Source: an uncultured Erythrobacter sp.
GTDB taxonomy: Bacteria; Pseudomonadota; Alphaproteobacteria; Sphingomonadales; Sphingomonadaceae
Assembly: GCA_947499095.1 (NCBI GenBank)
Contig: CANMMR010000001.1
Coordinates: forward strand, 372,001 to 436,000
Direction: 5' to 3'
Length of the DNA: 64,000 nt
Of this stretch, positions 9,063 through 17,685 are shown piece after piece (the stretch's first letter is position 1; every line of letters starts with the position of its first letter). The notes below the pieces were generated by a model. It was not told the DNA's origin. It worked only from the letters and a program-made list of their open reading frames with translations, and did not search any database. The position numbers and the translations under genes are program-made.

Positions 9063-9117
9063 GGAGAATTCCTTTCGCTGCGCCGCCTAGCGGGTTTTGC
9101 CATAACCGTCGATGAAC

Positions 9118-9972
9118 TCAGGCGTCGGGAGCTTCCGGCGCGTCGGGAGCCTCGGGGCCTTCGGGGGCCTCTGGAGGAAGCGGGGCCTCCGGTGCCTCGC
9201 TCGCATCGCGCGTCGACCGCTCGCTGCGCGGCGTGGCGTTGCGGCAGTTCAGCGAGCCGGAGCCCATCGAACTGACCTCGCAATCGGCGCTGCCGTTCAC
9301 GGTGATGTCGCCCGATCCGGCGATCGTCGCGTCGACCTTACCGTCCGAGCTGATTTCCGCATCGCCGGAGCCGACGACCGATACATCCGCCCGATCGACT
9401 TGCAGACCGCCCAGGCGCGCATCACCCGATCCGGCGATGGTCAGCTCCAGCCGCTCCGCCCGGCCGCTTGCCTCGAGATCGCCCGATCCGGCAATCGTCA
9501 CTTCGAAGCGTTCCGCATCGACCTCGTCGACCGCGACGCTGCCAGACCCTGCAACCGTTACGTCTGCACGCCCGTCCATCCGGTCGGCGCGGATATCGCC
9601 GGATCCAGCCAGCACGAGGGTCGTCACTCCGGGCAGGGTGACGCGAACCGTCGCTTTGCTCTTGTCGCTCCAGCTATCCTTCTCGCGGTGCACGGCAAGG
9701 GAATCATCGCTGAGCGCGAAGCGTAAGGCATCGACCGCCGCGTCATCGCCCGATACATCGATATCGAAACTGTCGCCGCGGGTCACGATCACCTCGTCCG
9801 AGCCGGCGAGCACTAGCTCCGTCGGGGCCGCGCCGCTCATGTCGAGCTCAGCCAACGGCACGCCTTCGGTATCGCCGAACTGGATGTTCATCCCGTCGCA
9901 TCCCGCCACCAAGGCCGCGCCTGCCAGCGCCGCCACCGGTGCGAGCCGTTTGAAAAAAGTTTGTATCGTCAT
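9118..9972 (-). CDS. GIN-domain (DUF2807) lipoprotein with beta-helical repeats
   Basis: Predicted 284 residues. A lipobox (ALVAGC, Cys25) follows a signal peptide. The body is the head GIN/DUF2807 domain: about ten rungs of a right-handed beta-helix, each marked by GSGD or a variant (SGDD, GSGS) at roughly 17-20-residue spacing, e.g. VTIAGSGDLEASG, LTIAGSGDARLGG, ATIAGSGDITVNG. The C-terminus changes to a Pro/Glu/Ala tail with repeats of PEAP, PEGP and PDAP. The family is called a putative adhesin in databases but its role is unproved. Likely a surface or periplasmic lipoprotein. Confidence 0.82.
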   Translation of the reverse strand: MTIQTFFKRLAPVAALAGAALVAGCDGMNIQFGDTEGVPLAELDMSGAAPTELVLAGSDEVIVTRGDSFDIDVSGDDAAVDALRFALSDDSLAVHREKDSWSDKSKATVRVTLPGVTTLVLAGSGDIRADRMDGRADVTVAGSGSVAVDEVDAERFEVTIAGSGDLEASGRAERLELTIAGSGDARLGGLQVDRADVSVVGSGDAEISSDGKVDATIAGSGDITVNGSADCEVSSMGSGSLNCRNATPRSERSTRDASEAPEAPLPPEAPEGPEAPDAPEAPDA

Positions 9973-10052
9973 CGAGCAATTCCTCCTGCTAACCTCTACG
10001 CAGTCCGTATTGCCGATATAATACAGCGTGGCGTTATCTCCAACCCGAAGAA

Positions 10053-10082
10053 AAGGGGCCGCCCCTTGCGGAGCGGCCCCTT
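10053..10082 (-). terminator. Rho-independent terminator of carD
   Basis: Perfect 10-bp inverted repeat AAGGGGCCGC / GCGGCCCCTT with a 10-base loop. On the minus strand the second arm runs into TTTTCTTC, and it sits 27 bases after the carD stop. Confidence 0.8.
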
Positions 10083-10109
10083 GATCGAGCCACGAGGACT
10101 GCCTGTCGA

Positions 10110-10643
10110 TCAGGCGTCTTCGGTGTTCTCGTAATATTGCGGCGCGTGTTCACGCAGGACGTCGAGGATTTTCTCGAGCGCGGTGGGCTCGTCGGTCTTT
10201 TCCATCGCGGCGAGTTCGCGCGCGAGGCGGCTGGATGCGGCTTCGAAGATCTGGCGCTCCGAATAGCTCTGCTCCGGCTGGTCGTCCGGGCGGAAAAGAT
10301 CGCGGGTGACCTCGGCGATCAGGACGATCTCGCCCGAATTGATCTTGGCTTCGTATTCCTGGGCGCGGCGGGACCACATGGTGCGCTTCACCTTGGGCTT
10401 GCCCTTGAGGGTTTCCATCGCTTCCTTGAGCGTCTTGTCGCTCGACAGCTTGCGCATGCCGATCGATTCGACCTTGTTCACCGGAACGCGCAGCGTCATG
10501 CGCTCCTTTTCGAAGCGCAGAACATAGAGGTCGAGCTGCATGCCGGCGATTTCCTCGCTCTGCAGTTCGATCACACGGCCGACACCGTGCTTGGGGTAGA
10601 CAACGTAATCGCCAACGTCGAAGGCATCAGCCTTGCTTGCCAT
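10110..10643 (-). CDS. carD: CarD/CdnL-family RNA polymerase-binding transcriptional regulator
   Basis: Predicted 177 residues. CarD-type proteins bind the RNA polymerase beta subunit and stabilise open complexes at rRNA and housekeeping promoters. The N-terminal Tudor-like domain reads FDVGDYVVYPKHGVGRVIEL, followed by LDLYVLRFEKERMTLRVPV, and the helical C-terminal DNA-binding domain contains TMWSRRAQEYEAKINSG and SERQIFEAA. The ATG at 10643 has AAAGGA about ten bases upstream and gives the normal N-terminus; the open frame beyond it to 10790 is not needed. It is followed by a strong terminator at 10053-10082, so it is probably transcribed alone from the 213-base gap upstream. Confidence 0.93.
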   Translation of the reverse strand: MASKADAFDVGDYVVYPKHGVGRVIELQSEEIAGMQLDLYVLRFEKERMTLRVPVNKVESIGMRKLSSDKTLKEAMETLKGKPKVKRTMWSRRAQEYEAKINSGEIVLIAEVTRDLFRPDDQPEQSYSERQIFEAASSRLARELAAMEKTDEPTALEKILDVLREHAPQYYENTEDA

Positions 10644-10856
10644 GCAATCCATCCTTTCGTGGGGCGCAGCCGGGGTGGGGGGCAACGTAGACAGTGCCTT
10701 TGCCGCGACCCTGAACGGGACGCGGGGCGGTACCGAATATCGCGTTGCGGGTGGCCTGCCCTTTCTTCTTTCACACCTGACCGGGAGCAAACCGGTGCAG
10801 TTGTTGCATTGTATAGCATGAAAGGGCGGATATTGCGAGTCGTTGTAACTAAGCGC

Positions 10857-11648
10857 CTATCGGCGGGCGTCGGCCTTGATTGTGACAGCGACGATTTCGG
10901 CACCGAAAAGCAGCGCAAAGCCGCTGACCCAAAACCAGGTGATCAGCGCCACGACCGCACCGAGCGAGCCGTAGGTCGCATTGTAATCGGCAAAGTTCGA
11001 GGCGTAGAACGCGAATGCCCCGGTCGCCACGATCCAGAGAATAGCGAAGATCACGGCGCCGCGCAGCGCTGCCGACCAGCCCGCCCGCGGTCCGGCCGGT
11101 GCGTAGTGGTAAAGCAGCATCGCTCCGGCCACGGCAGATATCGCCAGCAAGACCAGCCCGATGACCGAGGCCAACGGCCCGGAAAGCGCGGCGCTCGCAG
11201 CGATGAGGGCAGCCAGGGCGACGATACCGGCGACACCTGCCAGGGTAATGGCCAGCGCGACCAGATTGCTTCGCAAGAAGCTGCGCGGTTCGCTGACTTC
11301 GAACGCGATATTGAGCCCGGTCAGGAGTGCATTGGCGGCACCGCGTGCTCCGATAAGGGCCAGCGCGAGGGCTATGAGCAAGCCGAAACCTTTGGCGCCG
11401 CCCGACCCTTCGGAAATCTGCTCCAGCTGGTCGCCGATCAGGGTCGCGGCGCTTGGCGGCAGCACGTCGGCCAGTGTCGTGATGTGCTGCGAAACCGTCG
11501 CGGGGTCGGTTAATAGCCCGTAACCCAGTACGACCGCGCCCAGTGTCGGCACGAGCGCCAAGAGCGCGTAATGCGCGATCCCGGCTGCGACGAGCGAGAT
11601 ATTGTTCTCGCTCCCCGCGGCCCAGGCGGATTTCAAACGGTCAAGCAA
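10857..11648 (-). CDS. YihY/BrkB-family inner membrane protein
   Basis: Predicted 263 residues with about six membrane segments. Family landmarks: AAGIAHYALLALVPTLGAVVLGYG near the N-terminus, the central hydrophobic block SLVALAITLAG-VAGIVALAAL, and the C-terminal NATYGSLGAVVALITWFWVSGFALLFGAEI. BrkB/YihY proteins were once called RNase BN by error; their function is still unclear. The start appears to be TTG, 9 bases after the fdxA stop, so it is probably read with fdxA. A second, longer paralogue lies at 42150-43169. Confidence 0.85.
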   Translation of the reverse strand: MLDRLKSAWAAGSENNISLVAAGIAHYALLALVPTLGAVVLGYGLLTDPATVSQHITTLADVLPPSAATLIGDQLEQISEGSGGAKGFGLLIALALALIGARGAANALLTGLNIAFEVSEPRSFLRSNLVALAITLAGVAGIVALAALIAASAALSGPLASVIGLVLLAISAVAGAMLLYHYAPAGPRAGWSAALRGAVIFAILWIVATGAFAFYASNFADYNATYGSLGAVVALITWFWVSGFALLFGAEIVAVTIKADARR

Positions 11649-11657
11649 TGGATTGGA

Positions 11658-11996
11658 TCAATCGCCCTCGCCGGGCTCGGCGGAGAAGTACTTCTCGTAC
11701 TTGTCTTCCTCGTCCTTGTGCTCGTCAGCGTCTGCAGGCGGCTCCTTGCTCTGCGTGATGTTCGGCCATTCGGCGGAGAACTTCGTATTGAGCTCAAGCC
11801 ACTTTTCGAGATTGTCCTCGGTATCGGGCAGGATCGCCTCGGCCGGGCATTCCGGCTCGCACACGCCGCAGTCGATGCATTCGCTGGGATTGATGACGAG
11901 CATGTTCTCGCCCTCGTAGAAACAGTCGACCGGGCACACTTCGACGCAGTCGGTATATTTGCATTTGATGCAGGCGTCGGTGACGACATAGGTCAT
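11658..11996 (-). CDS. fdxA: Seven-iron ferredoxin FdxA
   Basis: Predicted 112 residues, the usual FdxA length. The first cluster region has Cys9, Cys12, Cys17, Cys21 and Cys25; the second, [12 protein letters not shown], has Cys40, Cys43, Cys46 and Cys50. This pattern fits a [3Fe-4S][4Fe-4S] ferredoxin with the 3Fe cluster held by Cys9/17/50 and the 4Fe by Cys21/40/43/46. The tail after residue 75 is acidic ([16 protein letters not shown]), usual in alphaproteobacterial FdxA. It lies between the S4 protein and the BrkB gene on the same strand; this neighbourhood with carD is common in alphaproteobacteria. Confidence 0.95.
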   Translation of the reverse strand: MTYVVTDACIKCKYTDCVEVCPVDCFYEGENMLVINPSECIDCGVCEPECPAEAILPDTEDNLEKWLELNTKFSAEWPNITQSKEPPADADEHKDEEDKYEKYFSAEPGEGD

Positions 11997-12050
11997 TGGG
12001 TCGGTGATCCTTCGCGAAGTGTTTACCTGTTTCGCTGCTGCTAGGGCCGA

Positions 12051-12308
12051 TCATCCGTTCGGGTCAAGCTCCCGATAGCAGGCTTGCGCTTCGCGCGGCG
12101 GTCCGCGGCGCTCGGGCAAGTCCAAGACCTCGACGAGTCGCACTTGGTTGCCCAGCGGGATCGTCAGGACATCGCCGACCCGGATATCGAGCGAGCCGCG
12201 CAGCACTCGCTCGCCATTGCGGCGGATATAGCCCTGATCGACCAGCTTCTGTGCCGCGCTGCGCGTGCGAGCAAAGCGCAGGGTGCAGAGCAGCCGGTCT
12301 ATCCTCAT
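12051..12308 (-). CDS. S4-domain RNA-binding protein (Hsp15-like)
   Basis: Predicted 85 residues, nearly all S4 fold: MRIDRLLCTLRFARTRSAAQ, KLVDQGYIRRNGERV and RVGDVLTIPLGNQVRLVEVL. Relatives include Hsp15 (HslR), which recycles stalled 50S subunits, but this version is shorter and lacks the basic C-terminal tail. It begins 20 bases after the stop of the helicase gene on the same strand; the helicase/S4/ferredoxin order is recurrent in alphaproteobacteria and suggests an RNA-related link. Confidence 0.85.
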   Translation of the reverse strand: MRIDRLLCTLRFARTRSAAQKLVDQGYIRRNGERVLRGSLDIRVGDVLTIPLGNQVRLVEVLDLPERRGPPREAQACYRELDPNG

Positions 12309-12328
12309 GCGGCGCTCATGCCGTCATA

Positions 12329-14833
12329 TCAGTTCAGCAGGTCGGCAAGCCCGGCAAAGGCACTGCCCTCGCGCGGTTTGGGAGGGGCGGCACGCTGCTG
12401 CTTGCGGCGCGAAGGGCGCCATTCCCAGCGGTCGGGCCGCGGCGGCCCGAATTGCCCTTCGGCGAGCGGATTGGCGCGCTGGACCCGGAAGCCTGCCACA
12501 CCGAGCAGGCGTATGGCGTTGTTTTCTTCCAGTCCGATCGAGACCGGCAGCGCCAGGTCGAGGACGAACTTGCGCTTGCGATCCCTGGCCTGCGACTTGG
12601 CGCGGGTTTCGTGGGCTGCGCGCAGGATCTTCTCCGCCAGATCGATGCGGATCGCCTGGTCGCCGGCAGGGCGATAGCCGGACGGCAGCTTCTTGCCGCC
12701 CGGGATGACCGGCAGCATCGCCTCCTGCAGCGGCCGACGATCCACACCCAACGCATGCAGCAGCTGTCGGGGAGCAGGCTTGAGCAGGAGCGGCGAAAAA
12801 ATGTCCAGAGCGCCGAAAGTCACGCCGATCTTGCGCAGGAAAGGTCGCATTTCCTTCGGCAGATGCTCGATCCCCGCCTTCTCGCGGCTGGTGTAGCCAT
12901 GGCCCGCGATGAGATTGAGGAGCAGGGCGCGCGCCTGTGATCCCGCCTCCGGATTGGCGGAAGCGTGGTGCATTTTTTCGAGCGGAGCGAGGGGTTCCAG
13001 CTTCGCAGCCAGCCATGCCTCGAGCGCTGCGAGCAATTTGGTGCGCGGCCCTTCCGGCAGGGCCTTCACCTCGAGCGAGGGTTGCAGCAACGGCGTCACG
13101 GTTCCGTCGCGCTGTTCGAGCTTCGCCAGCGGCTGCCCGTTCCAGCGCAGTTCGCCGCGCGCGAGTTCGAGATCTTGCAGGCCCGATGCCGCAAGAGCTT
13201 CTGCCTTCTCGCCCAGCAGGCGCGGGAGCGCTTTCTCCGCGGCGGCCAGCAGCATGCGGCGGTCTTCGTGCCGCGCCGAAGGATCGACCGTGAAGCGCAG
13301 ACCCTCGATTGTGCCCATCGGCTCGCCCTCTACGCTCACCGCGCCATCGTCGGCCAGTTCGATCGGTAACAGGTCGGGATTCTCGCCCAGCGATTTCATG
13401 AGTATTGCCGTCCTCCGATTGACGAATCTTTCCGTAAGCCGCGCGTGCAATGCGTCCGACAGCTTGGCTTCGACTGCCCGCGCACGCGACGCCATTTCGT
13501 CACGCGCCAGCACCCAGTCGGGCCGCTGGCAGATATAGGCCCAGCTGCGAATCGCGGCGATGCGCCCCTGCAGCGTATCGATGTCGCCGGACATATTGTC
13601 GAGTTCGCTGATCCGCGCAGCGACATAGTCGGCCCCGAGATAGCCTTCGCGCAGATCCTGCCACAGTCGCGCGACGAAGCGGGCGTGGACATCCGGCCCC
13701 CGCTGACGGAAGTCGGGCAGCGAACAAGCCTCCCAGAAGCGGCGGACGTTCCCCGGCCCGCGAATGGTCTGGCCGAGCGGCTCTTCGGCCAGGCGTTTGA
13801 GCGTCGCGAGATCGATCGCCTCCGGCGCGAGGCGCAAGACTGGATCGTTCGGCGAGGCTTCGAGATCGGCGACTAGCGTTCCGAGCGAATCGAAACGCGG
13901 CTCTGGCTCTCGCCAGAACAGATGGGTCAGCGGGGCGAAGCGATGCTCCTCGATCGCGTAGACCTCTTCCTCGGTGAACTCGGGGGTCGCGCTGCCACGG
14001 TTCTGCCCGCCCAGTGTGCCGAAGGTCCCGTCGCGCTGGTGGCGTCCTGCGCGCCCCGCAATCTGGGCCATCTCCGCCGGAAGGAGCCGCCGCATTCGCT
14101 GCCCGTCGAACTTGGAGAGGCCCGCGAAGGCGACATGCGTCACATCGAGATTGAGCCCCATGCCGATGGCATCGGTGGCGACGATGTAATCGACTTCGCC
14201 GTTCTGGAACAGTTCGACCTGCTTGTTGCGCGTCTCCGGGCTCAGCGCGCCCATGACCACGGCCGCACCGCCGCGAAACCGCCGCAGCATTTCCGCCACC
14301 GTGTAGACTTGCTCCGCACTGAAGGCGACGATGGCGCTGCGCGGCGGTAGGCGGGAGAGCTTGCGCGGACCAATGTGGGTCAGCGTGGAAAAGCGGGGCC
14401 GATCGGAGACCTCCGCGTCGGGCACTAGCTCGCGCACCAGCGGCTCCACCGTCGCGCTGCCCAGCAGCATCGTTTCTTCGCGGCCCCGAGTGTTCAGCAG
14501 CCGGTCGGTGAAGATGTGCCCCCGCTCGCGATCTGCGGCGAGCTGCACCTCGTCCAGCCCGACGAAGGCCGTGCCTGCCCCATCGCGCGGCATCGCCTCG
14601 ACCGTGCAGCACATATACCGCGCATTGGGCGGTTCGATGCGCTCCTCGCCGGTGATCAGTGCGACATTCGCATCGCCCTTGATCGCCCGCACCCGATCAT
14701 AGACCTCGCGCGCCAGCAACCGCAGCGGGAAGCCCATGCATCCGCTGGAATGGCCGCACATGCGCTCGATGGCGAGATGCGTCTTGCCGGTATTGGTGGG
14801 CCCGAGGACCGCCTTGATTGCGCTATCCTGCAC
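12329..14833 (-). CDS. Suv3-like superfamily 2 RNA/DNA helicase
   Basis: Predicted 834 residues from the GTG at 14833. Helicase motifs in order: Walker A VLGPTNTGKTHLAIERM at the very N-terminus, CCTVEAM, the DExH-type LDEVQLAADRERG, GSATVEPLV, then IVATDAIGMGLNLDVTHVAF and QIAGRAGRHQRDG in the second RecA domain. A long C-terminal region follows and ends basic and Pro-rich. The layout matches SUV3, the mitochondrial RNA degradosome helicase, whose bacterial relatives are mainly alphaproteobacterial. The start is uncertain: the frame is open to 15163 and an ATG at 15013 exists, but residues encoded between 15013 and 14833 look unlike protein and would crowd the divergent M23 gene. Confidence 0.9.
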   Translation of the reverse strand: MQDSAIKAVLGPTNTGKTHLAIERMCGHSSGCMGFPLRLLAREVYDRVRAIKGDANVALITGEERIEPPNARYMCCTVEAMPRDGAGTAFVGLDEVQLAADRERGHIFTDRLLNTRGREETMLLGSATVEPLVRELVPDAEVSDRPRFSTLTHIGPRKLSRLPPRSAIVAFSAEQVYTVAEMLRRFRGGAAVVMGALSPETRNKQVELFQNGEVDYIVATDAIGMGLNLDVTHVAFAGLSKFDGQRMRRLLPAEMAQIAGRAGRHQRDGTFGTLGGQNRGSATPEFTEEEVYAIEEHRFAPLTHLFWREPEPRFDSLGTLVADLEASPNDPVLRLAPEAIDLATLKRLAEEPLGQTIRGPGNVRRFWEACSLPDFRQRGPDVHARFVARLWQDLREGYLGADYVAARISELDNMSGDIDTLQGRIAAIRSWAYICQRPDWVLARDEMASRARAVEAKLSDALHARLTERFVNRRTAILMKSLGENPDLLPIELADDGAVSVEGEPMGTIEGLRFTVDPSARHEDRRMLLAAAEKALPRLLGEKAEALAASGLQDLELARGELRWNGQPLAKLEQRDGTVTPLLQPSLEVKALPEGPRTKLLAALEAWLAAKLEPLAPLEKMHHASANPEAGSQARALLLNLIAGHGYTSREKAGIEHLPKEMRPFLRKIGVTFGALDIFSPLLLKPAPRQLLHALGVDRRPLQEAMLPVIPGGKKLPSGYRPAGDQAIRIDLAEKILRAAHETRAKSQARDRKRKFVLDLALPVSIGLEENNAIRLLGVAGFRVQRANPLAEGQFGPPRPDRWEWRPSRRKQQRAAPPKPREGSAFAGLADLLN

Positions 14834-15029
14834 GCGGTCTTCAGTGGCAGGCTCGCGCCGTGCCCGCAACCGTCGGGCGATGGAGACGGTCGACTCGTCG
14901 CATACCGGACTCGGATCGGCGCAGTTTAAGTGTGCGTTTACTTTGTTTTGGCAGGGAAAGCGGGCAAAGGTCCCACAAGGGTCGGGTCGATCGCTCACGC
15001 ACGGATCGGCCATTGACGGAGGGTCACGC

Positions 15030-16640
15030 GTGTATAGGTCCCACGGGGACAGCGAGCGAAACGATCTGCACACCGCATCGGCCAATGCCGGTGCGGGTGC
15101 CGCTGCGCTCGCGCACGACCAGATATTGTCTGACAAGCAGTCTACCGGCTTTTCTCTCGCCACGCTGCGCGATCAGCTCTCGGCGCGGATAGCGTCGGTC
15201 GATTTTGCGCCGGACCTCGGTAGCGAGATCGGCAGCCGCCGCTGGTTCCGCGGTCTTGGCACCTTCGTCGGGCTCTCCGCCGCTGCGCTGGCCTTCTGGC
15301 CGAGCTTCGCGCCGCTGGAGGCCGCGCCGCCGGCGCATGTCGACGATGGCGTGCGCTCCGAATACCGCAGCCAGATGATCCTGCCGCTGGCGTTGGGGGC
15401 CGATAGCGGCCGCCGCATGGGTGCAACCTCGCTGGTCGAACCGCTGGCGCAAGCGCCCGAGCGCCCTCGGATCGAACTGGTCGCGACACTCTCGCGCGGC
15501 GATGATTTCGAGCGCATGTTGCGCCGCGCCGGCCTCGGTCGCGAGGATACACAGCTGGTCACCGACATGGTGGGCAGGGCCATGCCGCTGGGCGAGATCG
15601 AACCCGGTACGCGAATCGACATCGTGCTGGGCCGCAGGCACGGCACCGGCGAACCGCGTCCGCTGGAAGAGCTCGCCTTCCGCGCCCGCTTCGATCTGGA
15701 GCTGTCCGTCGGGCGGCTGGACGAGGGCGGACCGCTTACCCTCGTACGCAAGCCGATCCGCGTCGACGACACGCCGCTACGCATTCGTGGCGTCGTCGGC
15801 GACAGCCTCTACCGCTCCGCCCGCGCTGCCGGAGCGCCCGCCAGTGCCGTGCAGGCCTATCTCAAGACGCTCGGCCAGCACGTCAATCTCGATCGCGAGA
15901 TCCGCTCGACCGACACGTTCGACTTCATCATCGCCCATCGCCGTGCGGCCACGGGTGAGCGGCAGGCCGGGCAGTTGCTGTATGCCGGTGTCGAGCGGGG
16001 CGACAAACCGCGCGTCCAGTTGATGCGCTGGGGGACGGATGGCGAGTTCTACGAAGCCTCCGGCGTCGGCGAACAGCGGGGCGGGCTGATGGCCCCCGTG
16101 CCGGGCCGGATGAGCTCGCGTTACGGCATGCGCCGCCACCCGATCCTCGGCTACAAGCGGATGCACGCCGGTCTGGACTACAAGGCGCGCCACGGCACGC
16201 CGATCGTCGCGGTTACCGATGGCCGGGTTCTGTCGGCCGGACGCGCAGGCGGCTGCGGCAACGCGGTCAAGCTGCGCCACGATGGCGGGATCGACACACG
16301 CTATTGTCACATGAGCCGCATGGCAGTGGATCGCGGCCAGCGCGTGCGGCGCGGGCAGGTGATCGGTTATGTCGGCTCCACCGGCCTCTCGACCGGACCG
16401 CATTTGCATTACGAAATGTATCGTGGCGGTCGCTCGATCGACCCGGCTTCGGTCAAATATGTGACCCGCGCCCAGCTGAGCGGTGCGGAACTGGCTCGCT
16501 TCAAGGGGGCGCTGGAGAAGCTGCGCCAGGTCGAAGCCGGCGCCGCTCTTGCCGAACTCGCACCGACTGCGAGCGAAACGGCGGCGGAAACCCCGCAACG
16601 CGAGATCGACAAGGTCGAGCGCAAAGAAACGCTGCGCTGA
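15030..16640 (+). CDS. M23-family metallopeptidase with transmembrane anchor
   Basis: Predicted 536 residues. One membrane segment (about residues 70-88, GTFVGLSAAALAFWPSFAPL) precedes a long periplasmic part and a C-terminal LytM/M23 domain. Zinc ligands are visible: His379 and Asp383 in MHAGLDYKARHG and His460 in PHLHYEMYRGG, so it should be an active peptidoglycan endopeptidase. The GTG at 15030 is chosen because GGAGGG stands six bases upstream; the frame is open to 14736, antisense to the helicase. It ends 46 bases before hemB. It is one of three LytM-domain proteins in the window. Confidence 0.9.
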   Translation: MYRSHGDSERNDLHTASANAGAGAAALAHDQILSDKQSTGFSLATLRDQLSARIASVDFAPDLGSEIGSRRWFRGLGTFVGLSAAALAFWPSFAPLEAAPPAHVDDGVRSEYRSQMILPLALGADSGRRMGATSLVEPLAQAPERPRIELVATLSRGDDFERMLRRAGLGREDTQLVTDMVGRAMPLGEIEPGTRIDIVLGRRHGTGEPRPLEELAFRARFDLELSVGRLDEGGPLTLVRKPIRVDDTPLRIRGVVGDSLYRSARAAGAPASAVQAYLKTLGQHVNLDREIRSTDTFDFIIAHRRAATGERQAGQLLYAGVERGDKPRVQLMRWGTDGEFYEASGVGEQRGGLMAPVPGRMSSRYGMRRHPILGYKRMHAGLDYKARHGTPIVAVTDGRVLSAGRAGGCGNAVKLRHDGGIDTRYCHMSRMAVDRGQRVRRGQVIGYVGSTGLSTGPHLHYEMYRGGRSIDPASVKYVTRAQLSGAELARFKGALEKLRQVEAGAALAELAPTASETAAETPQREIDKVERKETLR

Positions 16641-16686
16641 GCGGCTCACGATTGCGCCGCGCCGTGGCTTGCGGCATCTGCAGCCC

Positions 16687-17685
16687 ATGACCAACGCTAC
16701 ATATCCGAACACCCGCCTGCGCCGCACTCGCGCCCATGCCTGGAGTCGGCGGATGCACCGCGAGACGGTGATGACCTCGGCGGACCTCATCTGGCCGCTA
16801 TTCGTGACCGATGGCTCCGGCGTCGAGGAGCCGGTCGCGAGCCTGCCCGGCGTGTCGCGCTGGTCGGTTGACGGAATTGCGCAGCGGGCGAAAGAGGCGG
16901 CCGAGCTGGGCATCCCCTGCGTCGCGTTATTCCCGAATACGCAACCCGACAAGCGCAGCGACGACGGGGCCGAAGCCTACAACCCCGACAATCTGATGTG
17001 CCGCGCGATCAAGGCGGTGCGCGATGCCTGCGGCAGCGACATCGGCATTCTCACGGATGTCGCGCTCGATCCCTATACCAGCCACGGCCAAGACGGGCTG
17101 CTCGACGAGAGTGGCTATGTCGTGAACGACGACACGGTGGCCGTGCTGGTCGATCAGGCCGTCAACCAGGCGGAGGCGGGCGCGGACATTATCGCCCCGT
17201 CGGATATGATGGACGGCCGCGTGCGGGCGATCCGCATGGCGCTGGAGATGGGCGGGCACCACAATATCCAGATCATGGCCTATGCGGCCAAATACGCCTC
17301 GGCCTTCTACGGGCCATTCCGTGACGCCGTGGGGTCTGGCGGGCTGCTGAAAGGCGATAAGAAAAGCTACCAGATGGATCCCGCAAACGGTGACGAGGCG
17401 ATGCGCGAGATCGCCATGGACATCGCCGAGGGCGCGGACAGCGTGATGGTGAAGCCGGGCCTGTCCTATCTCGACGTGATCTGGCGCGCGAAAGAGCAGT
17501 TCCACGTGCCGGTCTTCGCCTACCAGGTAAGCGGCGAGTATGCGCTGATCGAGGCGGGCGCGGCTGCAGGCGTTGCGGACCGGGAGGCGCTGCTGATGGA
17601 AAAACTGCTCGCCTTCAAGCGCGCCGGCTGCTCGGGCGTCCTGACCTATCACGCGCCGTTCGCCGCGCGTATCCTCAATGGCTGA
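16687..17685 (+). CDS. hemB: Delta-aminolevulinic acid dehydratase (porphobilinogen synthase) HemB
   Basis: Predicted 332 residues. It condenses two 5-aminolevulinate molecules to porphobilinogen in tetrapyrrole synthesis. The two active-site lysines are Lys202 (AAKYASAFYGPFRD) and Lys256 (VMVKPGLSYLDV). The metal region reads DVALDPYTSHGQDG, with Asp/Ala in place of the three cysteines of zinc enzymes, which indicates the magnesium-dependent type known in alphaproteobacteria. The ATG at 16687 gives the usual N-terminus; the open frame upstream overlaps the M23 gene. The stop overlaps the following acetyltransferase by eight bases. Confidence 0.96.
   Translation: MTNATYPNTRLRRTRAHAWSRRMHRETVMTSADLIWPLFVTDGSGVEEPVASLPGVSRWSVDGIAQRAKEAAELGIPCVALFPNTQPDKRSDDGAEAYNPDNLMCRAIKAVRDACGSDIGILTDVALDPYTSHGQDGLLDESGYVVNDDTVAVLVDQAVNQAEAGADIIAPSDMMDGRVRAIRMALEMGGHHNIQIMAYAAKYASAFYGPFRDAVGSGGLLKGDKKSYQMDPANGDEAMREIAMDIAEGADSVMVKPGLSYLDVIWRAKEQFHVPVFAYQVSGEYALIEAGAAAGVADREALLMEKLLAFKRAGCSGVLTYHAPFAARILNG

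Noticed and set aside
14736..15029. Extending the M23 gene upstream to ATG 14736
   Set aside because: The extra residues lack family similarity and overlap the helicase; GTG 15030 has a strong ribosome binding site.
14834..15163. Extending the helicase to the first in-frame start at 15163
   Set aside because: The added residues are Cys/Ser/Pro-rich and unlike the family; they would also fully overlap the M23 start.
17498..17513. A parS-like sequence AGTTCCACGTGCCGGT inside hemB
   Set aside because: Only about 11 of 16 bases fit and it is not a palindrome; the HV of QFHVPV in HemB explains it. The perfect site is in rsmG.
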